Assembly: GCF_011759385.1 (NCBI RefSeq)
Contig: NZ_JAARLY010000002.1
Span: 310,001 to 374,000 of the forward strand
DNA length: 64,000 bases
Direction: 5' to 3'
Origin: Oleiagrimonas sp. C23AA
Lineage (GTDB): Bacteria > Pseudomonadota > Gammaproteobacteria > Xanthomonadales > Rhodanobacteraceae
A program made the translations under genes and the position numbers. Below, piece after piece: positions 9,094 through 17,621 of this stretch (position 1 is its first letter; the number at the start of each line of letters is the position of its first letter). The notes under the pieces were generated by a model, which searched no databases, was not told the DNA's origin, and was given only the letters and a program-made list of their open reading frames with translations.

Positions 9094-9735
9094 TTAGCCC
9101 TCCCGTACCTGCTTGATGGCGCCCAGGATGTTCTTGTAGGCGCCGCAGCGGCAGATGTTGCCGCTCATCGCTTCGCGCACGTCATCGTCGCTGCGGCCCC
9201 AGGGTTCGTCCAGCATGGCTACCGCCGACATGATCTGGCCGGAAGTGCAGTAGCCGCACTGATAGCCGTCGTGGTCGACGAAGGCCTGCTGCATCGGATG
9301 CAGCTGGCCGGGCTTGCCCAGCCCCTCGACCGTGGTGATGGTGTCGCCCTCGTGCATCACCGCCAGGCTGAGGCACGAGTTCACGCGGCGCCCGTTCACA
9401 TGCACCGTGCAGGCGCCGCACTGGCCGTGGTCGCAACCCTTCTTGGTGCCGGTCAGGCCGACATGCTCGCGCAGCACATCCAGCAGCGTGGTGCGCGGGT
9501 CGATCTCCAGCCGGTGCGGCTTGCCGTTGATGGTGAGCGTGGTGCGCACCTTGCTGCCGCCATCTGGACGCGTCGGCGGCCCGTCGGCGGAGGCGCCCGG
9601 TCCGCTATCGGCCGCATAGGCCAGTGAGGAAACGGAGGCAGCGGCGGCACCGCTGGTACCGACAAAGCGCAGAAAATCGCGTCGCGACATGCCGGCGCGG
9701 CGCGCGTCGGCGATGGATCGGGAGGCATCGGACAT
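9094..9735 (-). CDS. paoA: Aldehyde oxidoreductase, [2Fe-2S] subunit with Tat signal (PaoA-like)
   Basis: A 213-residue small subunit. The N-terminus carries a twin-arginine motif, [11 protein letters not shown] (Arg18-Arg19), then an Ala-rich hydrophobic stretch, so the assembled complex would be exported folded to the periplasm on this one signal. The plant-type ferredoxin cluster is bound by Cys101, Cys106, Cys109 and Cys121 ([11 protein letters not shown] block); the second cluster by Cys160, Cys163, Cys195 and Cys197 (CGYC and CRC). Length and order (A-B-C) match the E. coli periplasmic aldehyde oxidase. It is the first gene of the operon. The physiological substrate cannot be inferred; family members detoxify aromatic and other aldehydes. 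Confidence 0.93.
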   Translation of the reverse strand: MSDASRSIADARRAGMSRRDFLRFVGTSGAAAASVSSLAYAADSGPGASADGPPTRPDGGSKVRTTLTINGKPHRLEIDPRTTLLDVLREHVGLTGTKKGCDHGQCGACTVHVNGRRVNSCLSLAVMHEGDTITTVEGLGKPGQLHPMQQAFVDHDGYQCGYCTSGQIMSAVAMLDEPWGRSDDDVREAMSGNICRCGAYKNILGAIKQVREG

Positions 9736-9869
9736 GGCTTCGAACCCTTCGGGACGTGGCGAGTTGAGGCTGGCCCCGAAGTTGAGCCAGCCTACGATGC
9801 TTGGTGGTTTACCCTGCCACCTTTAAAGCACGTGCTGTTAATCGTGCGTGATGGTGGCGGGCAGGGCCA

Positions 9870-12242
9870 TCATTCAGGCGGCGCGAATGAGGGCGCCGCC
9901 GCCTTGGCGGCGCTGCCCCAGCTTGTATTGGGCTTACCCCCTAGACCATAGTCGAGGCTGCCGCCATGGCGGGCGAACGTCGCCGGCAACCATGGCCGGT
10001 CATAGCGTCGACCATTCACCCGGAGCGATTGCACGTAGGGTCGGCCGGCCGGGTTCGGTTGGGCCGTGATGGTGAGCTTGCCACCGGGCCGCTGCACGGT
10101 GATGTGCGCAAACAGCGGGCTGCCCAGGATCAGTTCGGCACGGCCGGGAATGGCCGGGTACATGCCCATGGCCGCCCACACGTACCAGGCCGACATCTCA
10201 CCCAGATCGTCATTGCCGGGAATGCCCGATGGGGTGTCATTCCATAGAATGTTTTCGACGATGCGCACGGCTTTTTGCGTTTTCCACGGCTGCCCTGACC
10301 AGGCGTAAAGCCAGGGCGTATCCACCGAGGGTTCGTTGTTGAGCTCGGCGTGCAGCGGACCGGCATGGGTCAGTGCCCATTGGCCGCTCTTGTGGTGAAA
10401 GAACGCATCCAGCCGCGCCGTGGCACGCGTTTTTCCGCCCAGCGCATCAAACAGACCGTGCACATCAAACGGCACCATCCACAGGTATTGCGCGGCGCTG
10501 CCCTCGGCAAAGCCTTCGCCGCTGTCGGGCGAGAACTTGGGCCAGCTGCCATCGGCGTTGCGATCCTGCAGATAGCCGCCTTGGGCCGTGGCGTTGGGGT
10601 TGAAGATGTTGCGCCAGTAGCCGGAGCGCCTCAGGAAGCGTTTCTCGCCGGTGGTGTCGCCGACATCGGCGGCCAACTGGGCCAGCGCAAAATCGGCGGT
10701 GGCATCTTCCAGCGTTTCGCCGGCGCCACCCCAGGCCGGCGCATCCTTGGGGATGTAATGCAGCTTCATCCAGGCATCGAGCGAGGGACGCTCGCCAACG
10801 CACACGTGATAGCAGCCGGCATCGGAAAGATCATCTGCATTGACGTGGGTGGCGGCGTACTTCAGCGAGCGATAGGCGCCCTGAAGATCGAAATCGCGGG
10901 CGCCGAACGCCACCATTTCCGCCAGCGCCGGGGCCGACGGGTCGCCGGACATCACATGTGTGGCGCCCGATTCATGCGTCCAGCGATCCCATTCGCCATG
11001 GTTCTGCTTGGCCTGGTTGTACAGCGATTGCGCAATGTCGCTGGCGCGTTTGGGCATCAGCCAGGCCAGCAGGGGAATCTGCGAGCGGTAGACATCCCAG
11101 CCGGAGAAATTGGCGTACTGCACTTTCTGCGCGCCGCCGACGGTATGCGTTTTCTGGTCGAAGCCGCGGTACTGGCCGTTGACGTCACTGAACGTGTTCG
11201 GCGCCAGCATCACGTGGTAAAGCGCGGTGTAGAAGGTGCGTTGCTGCGCGTGGCTGCCGCCCTTGATCTGGATGCGCGACAAGGCCTGATTCCAGGCCGC
11301 GCGCGCGTTCCAAGCAACTGTCGCCAGCGAGGTACCGGCGGGAATCTCGGCGCGCAGGTTGGCCTTGGCATTGGCCAGGCTGACGTAGGAGATGCCCACG
11401 CGCACATGCACGTCGGCACCCGGTTTGAAGCTGATCCAGGCACCGGAGCCTTTGCCATTGGGTGGAAACCCTTTCTCGCCATAGCTGGTGCCGCCGTGGG
11501 CGGTCAGCGCGTGCGGGTGCAACGTGGCGTCGTGCCATCCGCCATGGCCGGTGAAGGGCTGGTCGAAATGGGCCACAAAATACAGGCGGTAATAGCTGTG
11601 CCGGTCCACCTTGGTGTGGAAACCGCAGAAATTGCCGCTGGCCACCCAGCCGTGCACCGTGCGCGTGGCCGGGTCGATGGTCACGGCCGCGTCGCTGGAG
11701 CCCGATTCGGAGTCCGAGGTGCGTACCAGCAGATTGGCCGGTTTGCCGGCCGGATAGTCAAATTGGCCCATGCCGCTGCGCAAGGCGGCCGCCAGGTTCA
11801 CCTGTACGCCATTGGCCAGCGTCACCGCGTAGTGGCCGGCCCGCGCCTGCTCGTGGGTATGGCTGAAATCGCTGGCATAGCGGGTGTCGTGGATGTCGGC
11901 CGAAGGCGAGCTGTTGACGGCCACGGTCACCGGCATGAAGGGCACATCGCCGCTGGCGCCGGCGCAGCCGGCACCGGAAAGGTGAGTCAGGCTGAAACCG
12001 CGGATGCGGGTGGCGTCATAGGCGTAGCCATCGGGCACGGCGACCCGGTTGTGCTGCCCGCGTGTGGTTTCCGGGCTCCATTGCAACATGCCGAACGGCA
12101 AGGTGGCGCCGGGATAGGTGTTGCCGCCGTTGGCGGTGCCTACCAGTGGATTGACCAGATCGGCGGGGTGGCTGGCCGCCATGACCGGCGCGCTGGCCAG
12201 CACGCCCATGAGTGAGATGAAAGCGGTCAGTGGCCGTGGCAT
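9870..12242 (-). CDS. GH92 exo-alpha-mannosidase (second of a tandem pair)
   Basis: A 790-residue secreted glycoside hydrolase of family 92, Ca2+-dependent enzymes that remove terminal alpha-linked mannose from N-glycans or mannans. It begins with a signal peptide (MPRPLTAFISLMGVLASAPVMAAS) followed by the family start block VNPLVGTANGGNTYPGA. Conserved GH92 blocks are present: FSLTHLSGAGC, the EG block FAEGSAAQYLWMVP, which by alignment carries the general acid Glu, NEPSVDTPWLYAW, and GNDDLGEMSAWYVWAAMGMYP. The ATG at 12242 is set by a perfect AAGGAG ribosome site; the frame is open further upstream, but that sequence has no signal peptide. It is a close paralogue of the gene at 12382-14793 and is separated from it by a terminator, so it may have its own promoter. 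Confidence 0.93.
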   Translation of the reverse strand: MPRPLTAFISLMGVLASAPVMAASHPADLVNPLVGTANGGNTYPGATLPFGMLQWSPETTRGQHNRVAVPDGYAYDATRIRGFSLTHLSGAGCAGASGDVPFMPVTVAVNSSPSADIHDTRYASDFSHTHEQARAGHYAVTLANGVQVNLAAALRSGMGQFDYPAGKPANLLVRTSDSESGSSDAAVTIDPATRTVHGWVASGNFCGFHTKVDRHSYYRLYFVAHFDQPFTGHGGWHDATLHPHALTAHGGTSYGEKGFPPNGKGSGAWISFKPGADVHVRVGISYVSLANAKANLRAEIPAGTSLATVAWNARAAWNQALSRIQIKGGSHAQQRTFYTALYHVMLAPNTFSDVNGQYRGFDQKTHTVGGAQKVQYANFSGWDVYRSQIPLLAWLMPKRASDIAQSLYNQAKQNHGEWDRWTHESGATHVMSGDPSAPALAEMVAFGARDFDLQGAYRSLKYAATHVNADDLSDAGCYHVCVGERPSLDAWMKLHYIPKDAPAWGGAGETLEDATADFALAQLAADVGDTTGEKRFLRRSGYWRNIFNPNATAQGGYLQDRNADGSWPKFSPDSGEGFAEGSAAQYLWMVPFDVHGLFDALGGKTRATARLDAFFHHKSGQWALTHAGPLHAELNNEPSVDTPWLYAWSGQPWKTQKAVRIVENILWNDTPSGIPGNDDLGEMSAWYVWAAMGMYPAIPGRAELILGSPLFAHITVQRPGGKLTITAQPNPAGRPYVQSLRVNGRRYDRPWLPATFARHGGSLDYGLGGKPNTSWGSAAKAAAPSFAPPE

Positions 12243-12317
12243 GCAAGCTCCTTGTCCAATGGCTGCCAGGCAGCCTGCCACGCGCTGCCGGTTGGCTCCG
12301 GCCTTGGGGAAAGTCAG

Positions 12318-12358
12318 GCAAAAAAGAGGTGCCACGGCGTGGCACGTGGCACCTCTTT
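12318..12358 (-). terminator. Terminator after the first GH92 gene
   Basis: On the minus strand AAAGAGGTGCCAC and GTGGCACCTCTTT form a 13-bp stem with a 10-nt loop, followed by TTTTTT. It begins 24 bases after the stop of the GH92 gene at 12382 and would limit read-through into the second GH92 gene. Confidence 0.8.
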
Positions 12359-12381
12359 GAGCGTGCGCTGGTCGCGGTGAC

Positions 12382-14793
12382 TTACTTGGCGCTGGGCGCG
12401 AACGAGGGCGGCACGGCGTCGGCGGCGCTGCCCCACTTGGTGTTCGGCTTGGCACCCAGCGTGTAATCGAGCGTACCGCCGTGTTGCACGAAGCTGCCCG
12501 GTAGCCAGGGGCGATCGTGCGTGGCGCCGTTGACCTTCAGCGCCTGCACATACGGCTTGCCGGCCGGGTCCGGGTGCGCGGTGATGGTCACGTCACCGTG
12601 CGGACGGCTGATGCGGATGTGCTTGAACAGCGGGCTGCCCAGGACCAGTTCCGGACGCCCCGGGATGGCCGGGTACATGCCCATCGCCGCCCATACGTAC
12701 CAGGACGACATTTCACCCAGGTCGTCGTTGCCGGGGATGCCATCAGGCTGGTTCTTCCACAGCTTGTTCTCGACGATGCGCACCGCCTTCTGGGTTTTCC
12801 ACGGCTGACCGGACCAGGCATACAGCCACGGTGTATCCACCGACGGCTCATTGTTGAGCTCGGCGTGCAGCGGGCCGGCATTGGTCAGCGCCCACTTGCC
12901 GTCCTTGGTGTGGAAGAAGTCGTCCAGGCGCTCGGTGGCGCGCTGCTTGCCGCCCAGCGCATCGAACAGGCCGTTGACGTCATACGGCACCATCCACAGG
13001 TAGACCGAAGCGCTGCCTTCGACAAAGCCGTCGCCGGTATCGGGCGAGAACTGGGGCCAGCTGCCATCGGCGTTGCGGTTCTGGATGTAGCCGCCCTCCG
13101 GCGTGGCCTTGGGGTTGAACAGGTTCTTCCAGTAGGTGGAGCGTTCCAGGAACAGCTTCTTGCCGGCGCTGTCGCCGACGTGCTCGGCCAGCTGCGAGAG
13201 CGCGAAGTCGGCGGTGGTTTCCTCCAGCGTCTCACCGGCGCCGCCCCAGGCGTGCGACTTGGTGGGGATGTAGTGCAGCTTCATCCAGTCGTCCAGCGAC
13301 GGGCGCTCGCCGACGCACTCGACGTTGCAGCCGGCGTCGGACAGGTCGTTTTTGGTCACGTGCGTGGCGGCGTATTTCAACGACTGGTAGGCGCCCTTGA
13401 CGTCGAAATCGCGGCCGCCGAAGGCGAGGATATCGGCCAGCGCCGGTGCGGCCGGATCACCGGACATGACATGGGTGCCGCCGGAGTTGTGCGTCCAGCG
13501 ATCCCATTCGCCATGATTCTGCTTGGCCTGGTTATACAGCGATTGGGCAATGTCGCTGCCGACCGTGGGCATGATCCAGGTCACCAGCTGCAGGTGCGAG
13601 CGGTAGATATCCCAGCCGGAGAAGTTGGCGTACTGCATCTTCTGCGCGCCGCTGACCGTGTGTGTTTTCTGGTCGAATCCGCGGTATTGGCCGTTGACGT
13701 CGCTGTAGACGTTGGGGTGCATCATCACGTGGTACAGCGCGGTGTAGAAGGTGCTGCGCTGGTTCGCCGTGCCGCCGTCGACGGCAATGTGGCCCAGCGC
13801 CTTGTTCCAGGCCGCGCGCGCCTTGGCGTGTACACCGGACAGCGTGGCACCGACCGGAATTTCCGCCTTCAGATTGGCACGCGCGTTGGCCAGGCTGACG
13901 TAGGAAATACCCACACGAACATGCACATCGGCGCCCTGCTTGAAGCTCAGCCAGGCGCCTGAGCCCTTGCCGTTCTTGGGCCAGCCCGAGCTGCCATGGC
14001 CCTTCATGCTGCCGTCGTAGGTGGTGCCACCAGCGGCGCTGTCGGCTTTGGGCGCAAGCTTGGCATCGTGCCAGGTGCCGTGACCGGCGAATGGCTGGTC
14101 GAATTCGGCCACGAAGTACAGCGTGTAGTAACTCTTCTGGTCGGCCTTGGCCAGGTAACCGCAGAAGTTGCCGCTGGTAACCGAGCCGGTCACGCTGTGG
14201 CTGCCCGGATGGATGCGCACATGAGCATCGCTGGAGCCCACTTCCGAGTCCGAGGTGCGAATCAAAAGGTTGGCCGGCTTGCCGGCTGGATAGGCAAATT
14301 CGCCCATGCCGCTGCGCAGCGCCGCGGTCAGGCGCACGTCGGTGCCGTTGGCCAGTTTCACGCGGTAGAAGCCGGCCTTGGCGCTTTCATTGGCGTGACT
14401 GAAATCGCTGGCGTAGACGGCGTCGGTGCTGTCGGCGGAGGGCGAGCTGCTGATCGCTTGGGTGACCGGCATAAACGGCACATCGCCACTGGCGCCGGCG
14501 CAGCCGGTACCGGAAAGATGCGTCAGGCTGAAGCCGCGGATGCGCGTGGCATCGTATTGATAACCGCCTGGCGCGGCGGTGCGGTCGTGATGTCCGCGCG
14601 TGTTTTCGGGGCTCCAGGCAAACATGCCAAATGGCAGCACGGCGCCGGGAAAGGTGTTGCCGCCGTTGCGACTGCCGATCAGCGGATTGACCGCATCGGC
14701 GGGCGTGGCCACGGGTGCGGCGGCTGTGGCGGCGCTGAGCCCGGTGGCGACCAGCGCGGCCAGAATCATGGAACTGCGATGACGCGTGGACAT
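12382..14793 (-). CDS. GH92 exo-alpha-mannosidase (first of a tandem pair)
   Basis: An 803-residue GH92 enzyme with a clear signal peptide (MSTRHRSSMILAALVATGLSAATAAA), so it acts in the periplasm or outside. Family blocks in order: VNPLIGSRNGGNTFPGA, FSLTHLSGTGC, WDIYRSHLQLVTW, FVEGSASVYLWMVP with the presumed general acid Glu, NEPSVDTPWLYAW, and GNDDLGEMSSWYVWAAMGMYP near the end, which supplies the Asp pair of the base. GAGGAG lies about ten bases before the ATG. A 12-bp palindrome, GGTAACGTTATC, lies 83-94 bases upstream. It is very similar along its whole length to the next gene (9870-12242), so the pair arose by duplication. The third GH92 gene of this locus (21186-23564) is more distant. 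Confidence 0.95.
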   Translation of the reverse strand: MSTRHRSSMILAALVATGLSAATAAAPVATPADAVNPLIGSRNGGNTFPGAVLPFGMFAWSPENTRGHHDRTAAPGGYQYDATRIRGFSLTHLSGTGCAGASGDVPFMPVTQAISSSPSADSTDAVYASDFSHANESAKAGFYRVKLANGTDVRLTAALRSGMGEFAYPAGKPANLLIRTSDSEVGSSDAHVRIHPGSHSVTGSVTSGNFCGYLAKADQKSYYTLYFVAEFDQPFAGHGTWHDAKLAPKADSAAGGTTYDGSMKGHGSSGWPKNGKGSGAWLSFKQGADVHVRVGISYVSLANARANLKAEIPVGATLSGVHAKARAAWNKALGHIAVDGGTANQRSTFYTALYHVMMHPNVYSDVNGQYRGFDQKTHTVSGAQKMQYANFSGWDIYRSHLQLVTWIMPTVGSDIAQSLYNQAKQNHGEWDRWTHNSGGTHVMSGDPAAPALADILAFGGRDFDVKGAYQSLKYAATHVTKNDLSDAGCNVECVGERPSLDDWMKLHYIPTKSHAWGGAGETLEETTADFALSQLAEHVGDSAGKKLFLERSTYWKNLFNPKATPEGGYIQNRNADGSWPQFSPDTGDGFVEGSASVYLWMVPYDVNGLFDALGGKQRATERLDDFFHTKDGKWALTNAGPLHAELNNEPSVDTPWLYAWSGQPWKTQKAVRIVENKLWKNQPDGIPGNDDLGEMSSWYVWAAMGMYPAIPGRPELVLGSPLFKHIRISRPHGDVTITAHPDPAGKPYVQALKVNGATHDRPWLPGSFVQHGGTLDYTLGAKPNTKWGSAADAVPPSFAPSAK

Positions 14794-14875
14794 GACAGTG
14801 AAGTCTCCTCGGAACGGATGGACGGCGGGCCGCGTGGCGGCATCTCCCCAGGGTGACGGCCGGAGTCGTCAATCC

Positions 14876-14887
14876 GGTAACGTTATC
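14876..14887. promoter_or_regulatory. Candidate LacI-type operator upstream of GH92
   Basis: GGTAACGTTATC has the perfect 8-bp palindrome TAACGTTA at its core and matches the palindrome at 16342-16353 in 10 of 12 positions. It starts 83 bases before the GH92 ATG. Two LacI-family regulator genes lie in the same locus. Function is inferred from the match and position. Confidence 0.5.
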
Positions 14888-14982
14888 TCAAGCCGTGGCC
14901 AAATTGGCAACTCGCCGATCATGACATGCGCGCAAGGGCCGGCGATGTGTCGGGAGTCATGCCCGCCCCAGGTTGCACCCAC

Positions 14983-15015
14983 AAAAAAGCCCGGCGCGAT
15001 GGCCGGGCGTTTTTT
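14983..15015. terminator. Terminator after the AGE-family gene
   Basis: AAAAAAGCCCGGC, loop GCGAT plus one base, GCCGGGCGTTTTTT. On the minus strand the stem is followed by TTTTTT, 18 bases after the isomerase stop. It separates the isomerase gene from the GH92 pair, which therefore need their own promoter. Confidence 0.8.
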
Positions 15016-15032
15016 GCGAGAAACGTGCCGTT

Positions 15033-16262
15033 TCAGGGCTTGCGCAGTGGGAACTGGCCGGCGTCCTTCAGCAGCTCGTAGCAGGCGCCCATGGTGTGGT
15101 AGTCGGTTTTGCCGGCGGGGCTCTTCTCATCGTCGAATTTGCTGTTGTCGCGATGCAGTATGCGATACCAGGCGCCGTGCTTGTGGTCGACCAGGTGCTT
15201 CCAGCTGTAGTCCCATAGGCGATCGTGCCACTGCCAGTAGCTGTCATCGCCGGTGCGGCGCGCCAACATGGCCGCCGTGGTCAGCGATTCGGCCTGCACC
15301 CAGTAATACTTGTCCACATCGTAGAAGCCGCCTTCGCGGTCGTTGCCATAGACCATGCCGCCGTATGTCTCGTCCCAGCTCATGGCCATGGCGCGATCGA
15401 ACAGCTGGCGAGCCAGCGGCAGACGCCAGTCTTCCGGTGCGTGACGATCCAGGATCATCAGCAACTTGGACCACTCGGTCTGGTGGCCGGGCTGGTAACC
15501 CCAGGGGCGGAAGATATTGCTGCGATCGCCGTAGTTGTAATCCCAGTCGATCTGCCAGTCGCGCGTGTAGTGCTCCCACACCAGGCCGTCGGACAGCTTG
15601 GCCTGGCGCTGGGTCATGTTGTGCGCCAGCAGGGCGGCGCGATCCAGGTAGCGCTGCTCGCCGGTGGCTTCGTAGGCGGCCAGCCACGCTTCGCAGCTGT
15701 GCATGTTGGCGTTCTGGCCGCGATAGTCGGACAGATTCCAGTCGATGTCCGCTTCGTCGGCGTACAGACCATGCTCGGGCTCCCAGAACCGGCGCTCCAT
15801 CAGCTGCCAGGTTTCATCCAGGTAGGCGGCCGCTTCTTCCACGCCGGCCTCGTAGGCCTTGGCGTAGGCCAGGGCGACAAAGGCCAGACCGTAACAATGG
15901 TTGGTGGTGTCCAGCGCCTCGCCGTTCTTGTTCAGCATCCAGGTATAGCCGCCGGTGTCGGCATTGCGATGCACGTTGCGCAGGTAGTCGATGCCGTGGC
16001 GCACGCCTTTCAGGTAGGCCTCGTCGCCAAAGGCATGCCAGGCCATGGCGTAATCGAACACAAAGCGGGTGCTGCTGACCAGGTGGCGCGTGTCGCGGTC
16101 GTAGATCTCGCCGTTGTCGCGGAAGAACTGGAAGAAGCCGCCGGCAGGGTCGATGCAGTGCGGATGATAGAAGGCCATGGTGTCGGCCGCGTGCTGGCGC
16201 AGAAAGGCGGCGGAACGGAAGTCGGGCTGTTGCGATGCGGCAACGTCCTCGTGCTCGGTCAT
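15033..16262 (-). CDS. AGE-family sugar isomerase/epimerase, probable D-mannose isomerase
   Basis: A 409-residue cytoplasmic protein of the N-acylglucosamine 2-epimerase superfamily, an (alpha/alpha)6 barrel. Visible landmarks are NANMHSCEAWLAA (His188), the block GYQPGHQTEWSKLL (His260), YWVQAESLTTA (Glu325) and DHKHGAWY near residues 359-366; the His residues act in ring opening and proton transfer in characterised members. The superfamily includes N-acylglucosamine epimerases, cellobiose and mannobiose 2-epimerases, and mannose isomerases. Mannose isomerase is favoured here because alpha-mannosidases lie on one side and a fructokinase and sugar symporter on the other, giving mannose to fructose to fructose-6-phosphate. 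Mannobiose epimerase is the main alternative. A palindrome like the one before the GH92 gene lies 80-91 bases upstream. Confidence 0.85.
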   Translation of the reverse strand: MTEHEDVAASQQPDFRSAAFLRQHAADTMAFYHPHCIDPAGGFFQFFRDNGEIYDRDTRHLVSSTRFVFDYAMAWHAFGDEAYLKGVRHGIDYLRNVHRNADTGGYTWMLNKNGEALDTTNHCYGLAFVALAYAKAYEAGVEEAAAYLDETWQLMERRFWEPEHGLYADEADIDWNLSDYRGQNANMHSCEAWLAAYEATGEQRYLDRAALLAHNMTQRQAKLSDGLVWEHYTRDWQIDWDYNYGDRSNIFRPWGYQPGHQTEWSKLLMILDRHAPEDWRLPLARQLFDRAMAMSWDETYGGMVYGNDREGGFYDVDKYYWVQAESLTTAAMLARRTGDDSYWQWHDRLWDYSWKHLVDHKHGAWYRILHRDNSKFDDEKSPAGKTDYHTMGACYELLKDAGQFPLRKP

Positions 16263-16341
16263 GTGGATGGCTCCCGGAGGCTTGGAAATCTTTGACGCCT
16301 GTCAGGCCTTGTGAGCAGGCGCTTTGGCAGGATGTTCGCGA

Positions 16342-16353
16342 GGTAAGGTTACC
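16342..16353. promoter_or_regulatory. Candidate LacI-type operator upstream of the AGE-family gene
   Basis: GGTAAGGTTACC is an inverted repeat with perfect GGTAA/TTACC arms around a 2-bp centre. It lies 80-91 bases before the isomerase ATG and matches the palindrome at 14876-14887 in 10 of 12 positions, at nearly the same distance from its gene. Confidence 0.55.
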
Positions 16354-16426
16354 ATGCGTATGTCAGCGTACCTATGCCTGAGGTCACGCTCTGGCGCCTT
16401 GTTCGGATGATATCGGTGCGGTGTGA

Positions 16427-17476
16427 TCAGCGCCCGGGCGGCGCGGCCGAGGACTGGCGTTTGACCAGGGTGTATTTCATCACCTGATGCTCGCCGGACT
16501 TGCTGCGTCCGGCGCGACGGCGGCGGATTTCCTCGAGCATCAAGCGCACCGCGGCGCGACCCATCGCCGAAACCGGCTGATGCACGGTGGTCAGCATGGG
16601 CCAGATGGTAGTGGCCACCGGGGTGTCGTCAAAACCGGTAACGGTGACATCTTCGGGCACGTGCAGGCCGATGCCGTGGGCGACCGACACGGCCGCGGCG
16701 GCCATGTCATCGTTGCTGGAGAAAATGGCCGTGGGCGGGGTCGGCAGTTCCAGTAGTGCGCGGGCCGCGGTCATGCCCGAGCGATAGGTAAACAGCCCTT
16801 GTGCCACGTAGTTCTCGGGAACCTCCAGGCCGGCCTTTTCCATGGTGTCGAAATAGGCCTGCGCACGCAGTGCCGCCGGGGTGTGCTTGGGGTCGCCCTT
16901 GATCAGCGCGATACGCGTGTGCCCGAGCTTGATCAGGTGACGCATCATCGCGCAGGCGCCGTGATAATCGTCAATGCGCACCGAGGCCACGCCTTCGGCC
17001 GGCTGGCCGGTGGCGACAGCGACCACGGGAATATCGGCCTCGTCCAGCTCTTGCGTGGTCTGGCGCGAGTCGCACAACGGCGGCGGCAGAATCACGCCGT
17101 CGATGCCGGCATCGAGCAAGCGCTTCATGGCCACGCGCTGGCTACGAATGCCGCTGCATTTTTCCACCAGTACCTGGGCGCCGCTAAGGCTGGTCTCTTC
17201 CAGCACGCCGATCATCAGCTGGTTAAGGTAGGCCGCGCTGGGGTTGGAGTACAGCACGCCGATGCGTGCGGTGTTGGAGGTGCGCAGCGAGCGTCCGGCC
17301 AGGTTGGGCCGGTAATTGAGCTCCTTGGCCGCCGCCTGCACGCGATCGCGCAACTCGGCGCCGACGCGTGGGTGCTTGTTGATCACGCGCGAGGCGGTCA
17401 TCGGCGAGACGCCGGCGCGTTTGGCAACGTCGAGAATGGTGACCGAGCGGGGCGTGTTTCGCTTGCGTGGTGGCAT
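16427..17476 (-). CDS. LacI-family transcriptional regulator
   Basis: A 349-residue repressor-type protein. Residues about 11-65 are the DNA-binding region: the helix-turn-helix VTILDVAKRAGVSPMTASRVIN, then the hinge helix with NYRPNLAGRSLRT. The rest is the periplasmic-binding-protein-like effector domain (IGVLYSNPSAAYLNQLM, AIFSSNDDMAAAAVSVAHGIGLHVPEDVTVTGFDD). The C-terminal MKYTLVKRQSS is typical of sugar-responsive members. It lies between the fructokinase and isomerase genes, on their strand, with gaps of about 145 and 164 bp, so it likely controls this locus with mannose or a manno-oligosaccharide as inducer. It is the nearer of two regulators to the GGTAA-NN-TTACC palindromes. No clear ribosome site precedes the ATG. 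Confidence 0.92.
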   Translation of the reverse strand: MPPRKRNTPRSVTILDVAKRAGVSPMTASRVINKHPRVGAELRDRVQAAAKELNYRPNLAGRSLRTSNTARIGVLYSNPSAAYLNQLMIGVLEETSLSGAQVLVEKCSGIRSQRVAMKRLLDAGIDGVILPPPLCDSRQTTQELDEADIPVVAVATGQPAEGVASVRIDDYHGACAMMRHLIKLGHTRIALIKGDPKHTPAALRAQAYFDTMEKAGLEVPENYVAQGLFTYRSGMTAARALLELPTPPTAIFSSNDDMAAAAVSVAHGIGLHVPEDVTVTGFDDTPVATTIWPMLTTVHQPVSAMGRAAVRLMLEEIRRRRAGRSKSGEHQVMKYTLVKRQSSAAPPGR

Positions 17477-17621
17477 GGCGTGGTCGGGCGCGTGTCGGAT
17501 CGGAAGGCCCGGTGCGCTGACAGCTCACCGGGGTGGTGTCGGGCCGACCGGCGTGGCCGGCCTCGAAAATCAGATCCTAAAGCTTAACCGCTTGCGCGTG
17601 ATGCTGCCTGTGGCGGCCAGT

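Noticed and set aside
10350-12215. A 621-residue plus-strand frame opposite a GH92 gene
   Set aside because: A similar shadow occurs opposite the paralogous GH92 gene (12517-13962), showing that it follows from GH92 codon use and is not an independent gene.
9870-14793. Loss of catalysis in the tandem GH92 pair, because the ETWCM block of the third enzyme is replaced
   Set aside because: The EG block (EGSA/EGNA) that aligns with the general acid and the GNDDLG block with the Asp pair are kept in both, so they are probably active.
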